DNA of 64,000 bases from Bacteroidales bacterium (GCA_022648545.1 JALCMP010000001.1:1-64000), one strand, 5' to 3'; counted from the first letter of the stretch, positions 53,560-63,565 are shown. Numbers and translations are program-made. The notes: generated by a model from the sequence alone, not told the origin.

Positions 53560-54459
53560 TCAACAATTTTTATCGTCACATACGTAAGACTCGTCTTCGA
53601 ATTCAAAAGTAACATGGCAAATCCCGTCATGTTTCAATTTTTGTTTGAGAATATGCTTTATTTCTTCCATCCGTGAGATATCATACAAAACCACATGTGC
53701 CGTCAACGCTGTTTCAGTAGTGCTCAGAGCCCATATATGTATATGGTGAGAACCGGAAACGCCGTCCTGGGAATCTATCTCGCGTTCTATGGCTGCAGGA
53801 TCTATACCACGGGGAACGCCGTCAAGCGCAAGACGCAGACTGTCCCCGAGAAGTTCTACGGTAGAAAAAATTATGATTACTGCAACGGCCAGACCTATGA
53901 CGGGATCTATAATATACCATCCCGTAAAACTTATTATAATCCCGGAAACAACCACCCCTATTGAAACAAGAGCATCGGCAGCCATATGAAGATAAGCGCC
54001 CTTAACATTCATGTCCTTGTCCTTGTCGCGCATGAATAACAATGCAGTAACGGCATTCACGACTACTCCTATACCTGCGACAATGATTATCGTCCCGCCT
54101 TCCACTGGAACCGGATTAAGGATTTTACTTATGCTTTCCACAATAATGAAAACTACGGCAACAAGCAATATCACCGAATTGACAAGCGAAACCAGTATGG
54201 TGCTTCTCTTGTATCCGTATGTAAATCGTTTGTTCGGATTTATTCCCGAAAGCCTAAAAGCAAGCAGAGCCAGCACAAGACTGGCCACATCGCCGAGATT
54301 ATGACCGGCATCGGACAATAGTCCCATGGAATCCGACAGGAATCCGAAAAAAAATTCCACCAATACAAAAATGACGTTCAAAGCTATTCCCCATAAGAAA
54401 GCCTTATGCAAAGAATCCCTTTTCAGTAAATTATGATGTTCATGAATATGCATTTCCAT
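53560..54459 (-). CDS. Cation diffusion facilitator (zinc-type) efflux transporter
   Basis: Inner-membrane proton/metal antiporter exporting Zn2+ or a similar ion. Length 299 aa and six predicted helices fit the CDF family. The metal site motifs are SDAGHNLGDVASL in helix 2 and HMAADALVSIGV in helix 5. A cytoplasmic His-rich start (MEMHIHEHHN) and a C-terminal domain with GSHHIHIWALST and the Cys pair in CDDKNC are typical of CzcD-like members. It is the first gene of a minus-strand series with the Fe-S reductase and polyferredoxin, though co-function is uncertain. The promoter lies in the shared dyad upstream. Confidence 0.93.
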   Translation of the reverse strand: MEMHIHEHHNLLKRDSLHKAFLWGIALNVIFVLVEFFFGFLSDSMGLLSDAGHNLGDVASLVLALLAFRLSGINPNKRFTYGYKRSTILVSLVNSVILLVAVVFIIVESISKILNPVPVEGGTIIIVAGIGVVVNAVTALLFMRDKDKDMNVKGAYLHMAADALVSIGVVVSGIIISFTGWYIIDPVIGLAVAVIIIFSTVELLGDSLRLALDGVPRGIDPAAIEREIDSQDGVSGSHHIHIWALSTTETALTAHVVLYDISRMEEIKHILKQKLKHDGICHVTFEFEDESYVCDDKNC

Positions 54460-54512
54460 TGCAAAATACAGGTTATGTCAATCAAAAATAGAAAACTTTT
54501 AATAAAAAAGTT

Positions 54513-54541
54513 ATTAACTTTGGTTTCAATATACAAAGTTA
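54513..54541. promoter_or_regulatory. Symmetric face-to-face promoter pair (inverted -7 boxes)
   Basis: TTAACTTTG (54513-54521) and CAAAGTTAA (54533-54541) are a perfect 9-bp inverted repeat 11 bp apart. Each half contains TAACTTTG, an exact Bacteroides -7 box, one pointing right to the aminopeptidase gene (start at 54554) and one pointing left to the CDF gene (start at 54459). Transcription start sites would fall between the two boxes, so both promoters occupy the same 30 bp. It could equally be an operator; the symmetry fits either use. No standard -33 box was found on either side. Confidence 0.5.
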
Positions 54542-54553
54542 ACGGTATAAATC

Positions 54554-55954
54554 ATGTTTGATAAAGAAATTTATATAAAAAGAAGAAAAGTTTTGTCGGA
54601 AAAAATAGAATCCGGAATTGTATTGTTTTTGGGGAACGGCGAAGCTCCTGCCAATTACCAGACCAATTGCTACAAATTCCGGCAGGACAGTTCTTTTCTT
54701 TATTATTTCGGACTCAACGAACCAGATCTTGCAGCAGTTCTGGATATTGACTCCGGAGAAGAAATTCTTTTCGGCAACGACGTTAATATAGATGATATAA
54801 TATGGATGGGTCCGCAGCCTTCCATAAGCGAACGCGCGGAATCCACGGGTATAAGCAAAAGTGCACGGTTCGCAGATTTGAAAACATATCTCGGAAAAGC
54901 ACTGTCCACGAAAAGGCAAATTCTTTTCCTTCCCCAATACAGATTCCGCAACATGATCCTTCTTGGTGAAATGCTGGACACCCCTGCAGGAAATATAAAT
55001 GAAAAAGCTTCCGAAAAACTCATAAGAGCAGTAGTATCCATGCGTTTGATAAAAGGTCCAGAGGAAATACGGCAAATCGACAAGGCCTGCCAAATAGGAT
55101 ATCAAATGCATTATACGGCCATGAAAACTGTAAGGCTTGGCATGAAAGAACAGGAGGTGGCGGGTATAATGGAAGGAATAGCGCATTCCAAAGGCTCCAT
55201 GGTTTCATTTTCAACTATACTTTCCCAACACGGCGAAACCATGCACAACCATCTTCATGATAAAATAATAGAAAACGGAAAGCTAATACTCATAGACGCC
55301 GGCGCTGAAAACGACATGAATTACTGTTCCGATTTTACCAGAACCATTCCGTCCGGAGGAAAATTCACCCAAAGGCAGAAAGAAATATATGAAATAGTAT
55401 CCGGCGCAAATAATCTATGTCAGGAAACAGCAAGACCCGGAATAACATATCTGGAAGTACATCTAAAAGTGTGCCGTCACATCCTGTGCGGACTCGCGGG
55501 GCTGGGCCTGGTAAAGGGGAACATAGACGAAGCCCTGGCCGCCGGTGCTGCCGCCCTTTTCATGCCTCACGGACTGGGCCACAACATGGGTCTCGACGTA
55601 CATGATATGGAGAACCTCGGGGAAGATTTCGTAGGATACGACGAAGGGCAGCATCGCTCTTCGCAATTCGGACTGGATGCCCTCAGAATGGCAAGGAAAC
55701 TTGTCCCCGGACATGTTATAACGGACGAACCGGGGATATATTTCATACCGGCACTAATAGAAAAATGGAAAAGGGAAAAGATAAACACCCGGTACATAGA
55801 TTTCGGCAAACTGGCCGGTTATTATGATTTCGGAGGTATAAGACTGGAAGACGATATCCTTATAACCGAATCAGGATGCAGACTTCTGGGACAGAAAAGA
55901 CTTCCGATTACAGTTGAGAATGTAGAAGAAGAGATGAAGGATAACAACAGATAA
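54554..55954 (+). CDS. Xaa-Pro aminopeptidase (M24B, aminopeptidase P type)
   Basis: Cytosolic metallopeptidase removing an N-terminal residue before proline. The N-terminal domain (SGIVLFLGNGEAPANYQTNC, FRQDSSFLYYFGLNEPD) is the aminopeptidase P substrate domain; the C-terminal pita-bread fold holds the dinuclear metal ligands Asp248 (LIDAGAE), Asp260 (CSDFTRT), His343 (HGLGHNMGLDVHD), Glu392 (TDEPGIYF) and Glu432 (IRLEDD). All five ligands are present. Length 466 aa is normal. It is divergent from the CDF gene and followed 32 bp later by a sensor kinase, with no clear functional link. Confidence 0.95.
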   Translation: MFDKEIYIKRRKVLSEKIESGIVLFLGNGEAPANYQTNCYKFRQDSSFLYYFGLNEPDLAAVLDIDSGEEILFGNDVNIDDIIWMGPQPSISERAESTGISKSARFADLKTYLGKALSTKRQILFLPQYRFRNMILLGEMLDTPAGNINEKASEKLIRAVVSMRLIKGPEEIRQIDKACQIGYQMHYTAMKTVRLGMKEQEVAGIMEGIAHSKGSMVSFSTILSQHGETMHNHLHDKIIENGKLILIDAGAENDMNYCSDFTRTIPSGGKFTQRQKEIYEIVSGANNLCQETARPGITYLEVHLKVCRHILCGLAGLGLVKGNIDEALAAGAAALFMPHGLGHNMGLDVHDMENLGEDFVGYDEGQHRSSQFGLDALRMARKLVPGHVITDEPGIYFIPALIEKWKREKINTRYIDFGKLAGYYDFGGIRLEDDILITESGCRLLGQKRLPITVENVEEEMKDNNR

Positions 55955-55986
55955 ATACCGTTCCTTTAATCCCCATTGACTGTTTT

Positions 55987-58317
55987 ATGCGATATTTCTT
56001 AAAATATGACATTTGCAGGACTATAGCCGTCTTTATTTTAATCGCAATATCCTGCCTGCAGCCGGTTTTCGGGAAGCCCGTATCCGAAAACGAGAAATTA
56101 CCCGTAGTGATAATATGCTCATATAATCCTTCTACGGCGGGAATGGAACGCATTCTTTCTGATTTCGAAAGAGCACGTGATTCTTCGTCGTTTCCACACC
56201 TTACCATAACTGAAAGCCTGTATTGTAAAAATCTGCAGGAATGTGCATATGCAAAAAACCGATTCCTGAATATCCTCTCCAAATATTCCGGAGGAGAAAA
56301 ATCTTTAAAAAAAATGCATCCCGCTGTTTCCTCAATAGGGATTATAGGCCAGGAAGCCTTTGCTGCACTATTAAGCATAAGCGATGACTATCCCAATCTT
56401 TTCAAGGGAATTCCTATTGCCGTTGCCAACGTAAGCAGCAACTACATAACTCTTCCAGAAAACGGATCGTCACTTGAAGACTGGCACCCCAAGATACACT
56501 CTTATCAGGAAATAGCTAAAAAAGACCTTAACATAAGAGGAACGTTATATGCGTACGACCTGCAGGGCAATTTTGATCTTATAAGAGAATTATTCCCGGA
56601 AACAAGGAACATCGCTTTCGTTACCGACAACTCCATGGGAGGGATATTGTTATATCTGACTGCTGCATCGGCCTTCAAACATTACGAAAATGCCATGAAT
56701 CTTATCCAGATAAGCAGCCGTTATCTAAATAATGAAAGCATTAAGGAAAAATTGCTCGAATTGCCCCCATACTCGGCAATTCTAATAGGAACATGGAGAA
56801 TAGATAAAAACAATAATTTCAATCTTCCTTCTTCTCTTCAGAGCATACTGGAACATACCAACGCTCCCGTTTTTTCCACTACTTCAAGAATAATAGGTTC
56901 AGAATCCATCGGTGGAATAAAACCGGATTATTTCAATCAGGGAAAAACATTGTTCGAAGATCTGAAGGAGGGAATGGCGGATAAGGAAGAATCCAATTCG
57001 GGATTTTTCGAATTAAGAAAAAACGAAACAATAATAGACGCATCCAAATTAGCCGAAAGAGGTATAAAAAAAAGCAAAATAAAAGAAGCACATTTCATAA
57101 ACGATTTTATTTCTAACAACAGTACGGTAAACAGCTACAATCCTGTTATACTTTTTATCATTATTGCCGCTATAATAACCGCCATGCTTTTTCTTCTGTT
57201 TTCTTTCTGCATAAGAAATAAAAGGAAAATATCCCAATACCAGCTAAATCAAAAATTAATTTCCGACAACATAAACAGCGGCATAATTCTTATAAAAGGC
57301 ACAAAAGTCATTTTCTGCAATTTCGACAAATCCAAGGTAATGCAGGATTTCTGCAACGGAACAGGGATATCCGAAGGTGACGATTGTTTCAAAATAAAAG
57401 ATTCAGATTCACCCTGCAAAGATTGTCCGATAGAAAAAGCGGCAGAAAAAGGCGTCATAATAAAAAGGAAATACATAAAGGATAACGGTCAGATCTTTTC
57501 CGTAGAATACATTCCAGTAAAAGAAGAGAAAGACTCCTTTACCGGAACGGTCATAAGAATAGACGATATTACCGAGTCTGAAAAAAGAGAAAAAGAATTG
57601 ACCGAGACCAAATTGGCCAACGAAAGCGCCAATGCCTTCAAAACACGGCTTTTTGCAAATCTAAGTCATGAAATAAGAACGCCCCTGAATGCAATAATAG
57701 GATTCTCGGATTTGCTTTCCGAGACCGACGATGAAAAGCTGCGTATCGAATATGAAAAAATCATAGACACCAATAACAGGAAATTACTCTCCTTGGTAAA
57801 TAATATGGTGGATATTTCTGATTTGGAAACAAACCATATGAATATAAAGATCCAGAATTTCAATCTGCATGAAATATTCGACGACCTTTATGATAAATAT
57901 CTTCCTCAATTCGAAGCCAACGGTCTGTATCTTCATAAAGACATACCCGATGACCATGTACAGATAGTCTCCGACAAGGAGAAAATAGAACTTCTGATGG
58001 ACAACCTGCTCTCCAATGCATTAAAATTCACAGTAAAGGGAGGAGCGACCATCGGCTACAAGGAATCCGTAAATCACTGGAAACTATATGTAACCGATAC
58101 CGGAACAGGAATAGAAGAAGATATAAGGGAAAAAATCTTCGAACGATTTTTTAAGGCCGACAATTTTTCAAACGGCATAGGCCTAGGCCTATCGATAAGC
58201 AAGATGATAGCCGAAAAACTTAACGGCTCAATAGAAGTCGAATCAAAAAAGGGACAAGGATCACAATTCACGTTTTTACTGCCTAAAACAGCCAACGGGG
58301 CTGATAATGCTTCATGA
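55987..58317 (+). CDS. Sensor histidine kinase with ABC_sub_bind-like periplasmic domain and Cys-rich PAS
   Basis: Membrane sensor of 776 aa. After the signal peptide, residues about 35-345 resemble the periplasmic-binding domain of ABC_sub_bind (PF04392) proteins (LPVVIICSYNPSTAGMERI, SIGIIGQEAFAALLSISDDY). One membrane helix (around 388-405) precedes a PAS-like domain with clustered Cys (GDDCFKIKDSDSPCKDCPIE), a possible metal or redox site. HisKA has His561 (NLSHEIRTPLNAIIGFSDLL) and HATPase_c has NLLSNALKFTVKG, DTGTGIE and GIGLGLSISKMI. No receiver or HTH domain is attached. The next genes are susC/susD, so regulation of that PUL is possible but unproven. Confidence 0.9.
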   Translation: MRYFLKYDICRTIAVFILIAISCLQPVFGKPVSENEKLPVVIICSYNPSTAGMERILSDFERARDSSSFPHLTITESLYCKNLQECAYAKNRFLNILSKYSGGEKSLKKMHPAVSSIGIIGQEAFAALLSISDDYPNLFKGIPIAVANVSSNYITLPENGSSLEDWHPKIHSYQEIAKKDLNIRGTLYAYDLQGNFDLIRELFPETRNIAFVTDNSMGGILLYLTAASAFKHYENAMNLIQISSRYLNNESIKEKLLELPPYSAILIGTWRIDKNNNFNLPSSLQSILEHTNAPVFSTTSRIIGSESIGGIKPDYFNQGKTLFEDLKEGMADKEESNSGFFELRKNETIIDASKLAERGIKKSKIKEAHFINDFISNNSTVNSYNPVILFIIIAAIITAMLFLLFSFCIRNKRKISQYQLNQKLISDNINSGIILIKGTKVIFCNFDKSKVMQDFCNGTGISEGDDCFKIKDSDSPCKDCPIEKAAEKGVIIKRKYIKDNGQIFSVEYIPVKEEKDSFTGTVIRIDDITESEKREKELTETKLANESANAFKTRLFANLSHEIRTPLNAIIGFSDLLSETDDEKLRIEYEKIIDTNNRKLLSLVNNMVDISDLETNHMNIKIQNFNLHEIFDDLYDKYLPQFEANGLYLHKDIPDDHVQIVSDKEKIELLMDNLLSNALKFTVKGGATIGYKESVNHWKLYVTDTGTGIEEDIREKIFERFFKADNFSNGIGLGLSISKMIAEKLNGSIEVESKKGQGSQFTFLLPKTANGADNAS

Positions 58318-58418
58318 ATTTAAAACCAGCGGCATCAAGCATTTTTTATAAAATTGTGCGGTAAATCTTCAAAAAGAAGACACTAAAGGTTTAATTTGCT
58401 AACTTAGTACATAAAATA

Positions 58419-58434
58419 CGGGGCTTTTAGCCCG
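58419..58434 (+). other. Small hairpin in the leader of the third susC
   Basis: CGGGGCT-TTT-AGCCCG forms a short stem with one bulged G, 34 nt before the susC start. It is followed by AAAATG rather than T residues, so termination is unlikely. The 150-bp leader (58318-58467) also holds a small dyad TCTTC-AAAAA-GAAGA at 58366-58380. The nearest -7-like sequence (TTAATTTG) has one mismatch to consensus. A post-transcriptional role is only a possibility. Confidence 0.3.
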
Positions 58435-58467
58435 AAAATGTTATCAAATTTTTAACCTTAAATTTCT

Positions 58468-61400
58468 ATGCTTAATTTAACAAAGTATCGTCATGTATTA
58501 CGATCAGTAATTATGACTATCACGGCACTTACTTTTTCCTTTAGTATTGCGCCGGCACAAAATGTTACGGTTACCGGAAAAATAACAGACGGTAGCAACG
58601 ACCCGTTACCGGGGGTATACGTACTGCAGCAAGGTTCCCAAAACGGAACTACTTCCGACGCCGTTGGCGAATATCGAATAAATGTTCCGTCAAATTCCAC
58701 ACTTGTCTTCACGTTTATGGGAATGAATAATTCCGTAGTTCCGGTAAACGGACGTCAGGTAATAAACGTAAAAATGACGGCCAGTTCAATAACTCTTCAG
58801 GATCTGGTAGTCGTGGGATTCGGCACACAGAAAAAAGCCAACCTTACCGGAGCCGTGTCCACCGTAGACACAAAAGCTCTGGACAACAGGCCTATTGCAG
58901 ATTTAAGCAAGGGACTTCAGGGACTTACACCCGGTATGTCCATAACATATTCCAGCGGTCAGCTGGACAATTCCGCTTCGATAAGATTACGTGGAATAGG
59001 AACAATCGTAGACGGCAAGTCCTCCGGATCTCCTCTTATCCTGGTAGACGGAATCCCAACCGACCTTAATATGGTGAATCCACAGGATGTTGCAAGCATA
59101 TCCGTTTTAAAGGATGCTGCATCGGCCTCAATTTACGGAGCACGTGCCGCTTTCGGAGTAGTTCTCATAACTACCAAAACAGGAAAATCAAATCAGGGAC
59201 TAAAAGTATCCTACGATGGAAACATAGGATGGAACAATCCAACAAAGATGGTACACTTTCTTGATCCGGTAGAAGAACTCACGGGAATAATAAGTGCCGC
59301 GGATGCAAGAGGCGAAGAATCCGAATCATTCGGAATGTATCACAAAACACTTATACAAGGTATTCAGAATTGGGAGAAGAATTACAGGAATAACCGCAAA
59401 AGCAACGAAATGGTTTACGGCGAAGACTGGGAAAACCTCAACGGACACGCATACTTTTACAGAGTGTGGGATGCGAACAAAATAATGATAGGACGCAATA
59501 CGCCGGAGACGCACCATACGCTCCAGATATCCGGACAGCTCTCACCTAATTCAACATTAATGGCATCGGTAGGATATTCCGCAAAGGAGGGCGTCATGGA
59601 GATCAATCCGGAAAAAATGAAAAGATTCAACGTAAACCTAAACGTAAAGACCCAGGTAAAAAAATGGCTTACAGCTACATTCAAGGTAATGTCGACGCAT
59701 GGAATATACAAGGAACCGTACAACTATTACGGAAACGGATATTCAGGATCGGAATCCAACGGATATTTCGGCTACTATATGCGCTGGGGAGAATATTTCC
59801 CTTACGGTACATATAAGGGATATTACTTCAGACATGCTCCCGGCTTTCTGGCAGGTGCACATTATAATAAAAAGGTAACCGATTATATAAGGCTCGGAAC
59901 CACGTTACAGGCGCAAATCACAAAAGATATTACGGCAACCGCCGAATACAGCGTGGCAAATAATTTCGTAAACTGGAAGGAAAACGGACAGCCCGTAAAA
60001 CTATGGAATTTCTGGGCAGGAGCCATAGACACATCTGATACCGCAGTTCCCACAACATTTTATAGCGGGAATTCTTCCGACAACAGCGTAAGAGTAATAA
60101 AGACTTCAAACAAAACACAGGTCTTCAACGCATACGCAAAATACACACATACTTTCAACAAGGTTCACAACGTCTCTGCACAAATAGGATTCAATTCCGA
60201 ATGGAACAATTGGGAAAGGACCTATAGCGCAAGATACGATCTGCTTGATCCGGGCAAGAATCAATTCGGACTTGCCACCGGCGATCAATATTCATACAGT
60301 GCCGTAAGCGCCTTCGAACCTGGCGAATCCGAATATGCCATAGCCGGAGTCTTTTCGCGCCTTAATTACAACTATAAGGGCAAATATCTGGCCGAATTCA
60401 ACATACGCTATGACGGATCTTCTAAATTCCCGTCGGACGATCAATGGGGATGGTTTCCGTCGGGGTCTATAGGGTGGAGGATCTCCGAAGAGCCTTTTAT
60501 GAAAGATATAAAATGGATCGACAATATTAAGCTTAGAGCATCTCTGGGAACTATAGGGAACCAGAACGTTGCCTCAAATGCCTTTATTCCCATAATGTCC
60601 TCCAAGAACGCGTATTGGCTGGGAAACGGTTCTAATATTCTTTCAATTACATACGGCCTGCCCACTACGGTCAGCAGCAATCTCACATGGGAAAACATAG
60701 TTACTACGGACATTGGATTCGACTTCGGATTTCTTAATATGTTTAATGCAACGTTCGACTGGTACCAGAGAAATACCAACGGTATGCTCGCCACCGGCAA
60801 GGCATTACCTGAGACATTCGGAGCAAGCGCTCCTTTGGCCAATTCAGGAAACCTGAGAACAAGAGGGTGGGAATTCTCCGTCGACTTTAATAAAATAATA
60901 AACGACCATATTTCTGTATTTGCAAGCGCCGGCATATCCGACAGCAGATCAGTCGTTACCAAATGGGATAATGACGCAAAGACGATAGGTACTATATACA
61001 AAGGAATGGTTATTGGTGAAATATGGGGACTCGAAACAGATCGTATCGCCCAGAATTCAGACAAATTCGACTATAGCGACGGAACTCAAAAAATAAACGG
61101 AGTAGATCAATCAAAAGTTGCAAAGGGAACATTCGTATTCGGCCCCGGCGATGTGATATACAAGGATCTGAATCACGACAAAAAAATAGACGGCGGAAAA
61201 GGAACGGTGGACGATCACGGAGATCTGAAGAAGATAGGGAACTCAACGCCTAGATATGAATACAACTTCCGTCTGGGAGGTAATTTTTATAATTTCGACG
61301 TTTCGATGTTTTTCCAGGGTGTAGGCAAACGTAAATATTGGGCATCTTCAGACCTGATCCTTCCGTTCTACAATCGTTATGACTGCTTGTATGCCCATCA

Positions 61401-61761
61401 GAGCGATTACTGGACGGAATCCAATACTAATGCCTTCTGGCCCCGCTTATGGAGAGCCAATGCCAGTACGGCCTTTACAGGAGTAAGCGGATGCGACAAT
61501 CAGGCTCGACAATCAAAATACCTTCTGAATATGGCATACCTGCGTTTGAAAAACCTTACCATAGGTTATTCCCTGCCGGCAAGGTTAGCTCAAAAAATAA
61601 AAATGGAAAAAGCTAGGATATACTTCAGCGGCGAGAATTTGTTTACAAAACAAAGCAGCCATCTACCCGTAGATCCGGAAGTAAACCAAAAAGAATCTAA
61701 CTGGGGAAGGACATTCCCTTACCAGAAGACCGTTTCCTTTGGAGTTCAAATAACATTCTAA
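58468..61761 (+). CDS. SusC-type TonB-linked transporter (third pair)
   Basis: Outer-membrane oligosaccharide transporter, 1097 aa, somewhat long. Signal peptide (SIAPAQ), carboxypeptidase-like repeat (VTVTGKITDGSNDPLPGVYV), TonB-box-like VVVGFGTQKKANLTGAVSTV, plug (LSKGLQGLTPGMSITYSS, IRLRGIGTIVDG, VLKDAASASIYGARAAFGVV) and barrel ending VSFGVQITF. Note ARAAFGVV where most SusC plugs have SRGANGVI. No glycosidase follows in the window, so the substrate cannot be guessed. Confidence 0.95.
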   Translation: MLNLTKYRHVLRSVIMTITALTFSFSIAPAQNVTVTGKITDGSNDPLPGVYVLQQGSQNGTTSDAVGEYRINVPSNSTLVFTFMGMNNSVVPVNGRQVINVKMTASSITLQDLVVVGFGTQKKANLTGAVSTVDTKALDNRPIADLSKGLQGLTPGMSITYSSGQLDNSASIRLRGIGTIVDGKSSGSPLILVDGIPTDLNMVNPQDVASISVLKDAASASIYGARAAFGVVLITTKTGKSNQGLKVSYDGNIGWNNPTKMVHFLDPVEELTGIISAADARGEESESFGMYHKTLIQGIQNWEKNYRNNRKSNEMVYGEDWENLNGHAYFYRVWDANKIMIGRNTPETHHTLQISGQLSPNSTLMASVGYSAKEGVMEINPEKMKRFNVNLNVKTQVKKWLTATFKVMSTHGIYKEPYNYYGNGYSGSESNGYFGYYMRWGEYFPYGTYKGYYFRHAPGFLAGAHYNKKVTDYIRLGTTLQAQITKDITATAEYSVANNFVNWKENGQPVKLWNFWAGAIDTSDTAVPTTFYSGNSSDNSVRVIKTSNKTQVFNAYAKYTHTFNKVHNVSAQIGFNSEWNNWERTYSARYDLLDPGKNQFGLATGDQYSYSAVSAFEPGESEYAIAGVFSRLNYNYKGKYLAEFNIRYDGSSKFPSDDQWGWFPSGSIGWRISEEPFMKDIKWIDNIKLRASLGTIGNQNVASNAFIPIMSSKNAYWLGNGSNILSITYGLPTTVSSNLTWENIVTTDIGFDFGFLNMFNATFDWYQRNTNGMLATGKALPETFGASAPLANSGNLRTRGWEFSVDFNKIINDHISVFASAGISDSRSVVTKWDNDAKTIGTIYKGMVIGEIWGLETDRIAQNSDKFDYSDGTQKINGVDQSKVAKGTFVFGPGDVIYKDLNHDKKIDGGKGTVDDHGDLKKIGNSTPRYEYNFRLGGNFYNFDVSMFFQGVGKRKYWASSDLILPFYNRYDCLYAHQSDYWTESNTNAFWPRLWRANASTAFTGVSGCDNQARQSKYLLNMAYLRLKNLTIGYSLPARLAQKIKMEKARIYFSGENLFTKQSSHLPVDPEVNQKESNWGRTFPYQKTVSFGVQITF

Positions 61762-61771
61762 CCATTTCTTA

Positions 61772-63535
61772 ATGATAAATACAATGAAAAATTTTATTAA
61801 TAAAATAAGTATAATATCCGGTTTCTGCTCTGCTTTACTTCTTATAGGATGCTCGGATTTTCTCGACAGACAGCCCTTGTCGTCTTTCTCTGACGATAAT
61901 TTCTGGACATCGGAATCAAACGTTGAGGCATATGCCTGGAGCCTGTACAATGAATTTTACGGATACGGCAGAGGATCTTCCACTTATGGAGAATTCTACT
62001 GGCAATACGAAGGAGACAACTCCAACATGTTATACACGGATAATCTTCTAAACAACTCGTTCATAACATTTCCACAAAACGTTTCTCCAAAGAACAGCAA
62101 GTGGAAAGAATATTACGAATATATAAGAAAAGCAAATTTAATGATCACAAGGATTCCTAACGTTCCAATGTCGGACATTGCAAAAACCAACTGGACCGGA
62201 GTCGGAAAATTCTTCAGAGCGAAAATATATTTCGACCTATTGGCAGCATTCGGAGACGTCCCTTATATAAACAAATATATGAATCCCGGCGATCCCGACA
62301 TATATGTAAACAGAACCGATCGTTCTGCAGTTGTCGACAGCATAATTTCGGACCTTGATTATGCCGCCGCTAACATAACCCAAACAGGAGACGACGAAAT
62401 AACATCCGATTGCGCACTGGCATTAAAAGCAAGAGTAGCCCTGTTCGAAGGCACATACGAAAAATATCATAAGTCGGGAACAAAATACGAAGCCTATCTG
62501 GCAGAAGCATATGATGCAGCAAAAAAGATAATGGATAAAGGCAAATATTCCCTAGGATCTTCCTACAAGGCAAAATACAACTCGTATTCCCTTGCAGATA
62601 ACCCCGAAATGATATTCCATAAGAGGTATGAAAAAGACATAATGTGCCACAGCCTTCAAAATTACACTCATACTTCAACGGTAATCAACGGCCTTACCAA
62701 GGCTGCCGTTGAAAGCTACGATTGCACCGACGGCCTTCCAATATCCCAATCTCCCTTATACAAGGGTGATCACGGAATAGCAAGTGTTCTGGCCGATCGC
62801 GATCCGCGCCTGTCTGCCACCATATACAACGAACTTGGCTATAAGGGAAGCCCGATAATGGAAGCCTGCCCCGGACTTAGTGCCGGAACCCTGACTTCTA
62901 CTACCGGATACGTAATTTCCATGTTTGACAACGGAGATGAAAGCTCTTATGTAACAACAGGAGGAGAAAATTATATAGACGCTCCGATATATACTTACAG
63001 CGAAATCCTTCTCGACTATGCAGAATCGAAAGCAGAACTGGGTACAATAACGCAAAACGATCTGGATATTTCCGTCAACCTTTTAAGGAAAAGAGCCGGA
63101 ATAGCGGATCTTAAGATATCCGGAAACAACGTAACTGCAAACGAGATAATTATTAACGATCCCCAGCGTACCTCAACTCTTGAAAGCACAACGATCGGAG
63201 GCATAGTTTCTCCCCTTATATGGGAAATACGCAGGGAACGCAGAGCCGAACTCATGACATGGGCCATGCTCCGTTATCAGGACCTTATGCGCTGGGGGAA
63301 GGGAGAATATCTCGATACCGGCAAAAATCCCGACGTAGCACTCGGAGCCTGGGTAGATCCGTCAAGTTCCAATCTGCAGGTAACATTAACTCCTCAAGGA
63401 TACATAGACTATTACCCTTCAAATACACGAACGTTCACATCGCCGAAAGATTATTTGAACTCAATACCGAACAACGACATAATCCTATATGCCGCCGAAG
63501 GCGTCACGCTGGAAAACAATCCGGGATGGGAATAG
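61772..63535 (+). CDS. SusD-family lipoprotein (third pair)
   Basis: Glycan-binding partner of the preceding SusC. Lipoprotein signal ends LLLIGCSDFLDRQPLSSF, the usual SusD opening. Central helices include GVGKFFRAKIYFDLLAAFGD and the C-terminal signature IYTYSEILLDYAESKAELG with IRRERRAELMTWAMLRYQDL. Length 587 aa is at the long end. An alternative start four codons later (MKNFIN) gives a shorter signal peptide and is equally likely. It is followed by a terminator, so this pair forms a two-gene unit in which enzymes must be encoded elsewhere. Confidence 0.94.
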   Translation: MINTMKNFINKISIISGFCSALLLIGCSDFLDRQPLSSFSDDNFWTSESNVEAYAWSLYNEFYGYGRGSSTYGEFYWQYEGDNSNMLYTDNLLNNSFITFPQNVSPKNSKWKEYYEYIRKANLMITRIPNVPMSDIAKTNWTGVGKFFRAKIYFDLLAAFGDVPYINKYMNPGDPDIYVNRTDRSAVVDSIISDLDYAAANITQTGDDEITSDCALALKARVALFEGTYEKYHKSGTKYEAYLAEAYDAAKKIMDKGKYSLGSSYKAKYNSYSLADNPEMIFHKRYEKDIMCHSLQNYTHTSTVINGLTKAAVESYDCTDGLPISQSPLYKGDHGIASVLADRDPRLSATIYNELGYKGSPIMEACPGLSAGTLTSTTGYVISMFDNGDESSYVTTGGENYIDAPIYTYSEILLDYAESKAELGTITQNDLDISVNLLRKRAGIADLKISGNNVTANEIIINDPQRTSTLESTTIGGIVSPLIWEIRRERRAELMTWAMLRYQDLMRWGKGEYLDTGKNPDVALGAWVDPSSSNLQVTLTPQGYIDYYPSNTRTFTSPKDYLNSIPNNDIILYAAEGVTLENNPGWE

Positions 63536-63565
63536 AATAGCAAACAAATAAACACTTCAATAGAA

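Noticed and set aside
58306-58343. Possible terminator after the third sensor kinase (AATGCTT and AAGCATT followed by T residues)
   Set aside because: Only 7 bp of stem with a 24-nt loop; too weak to call, although the T-run is suggestive.
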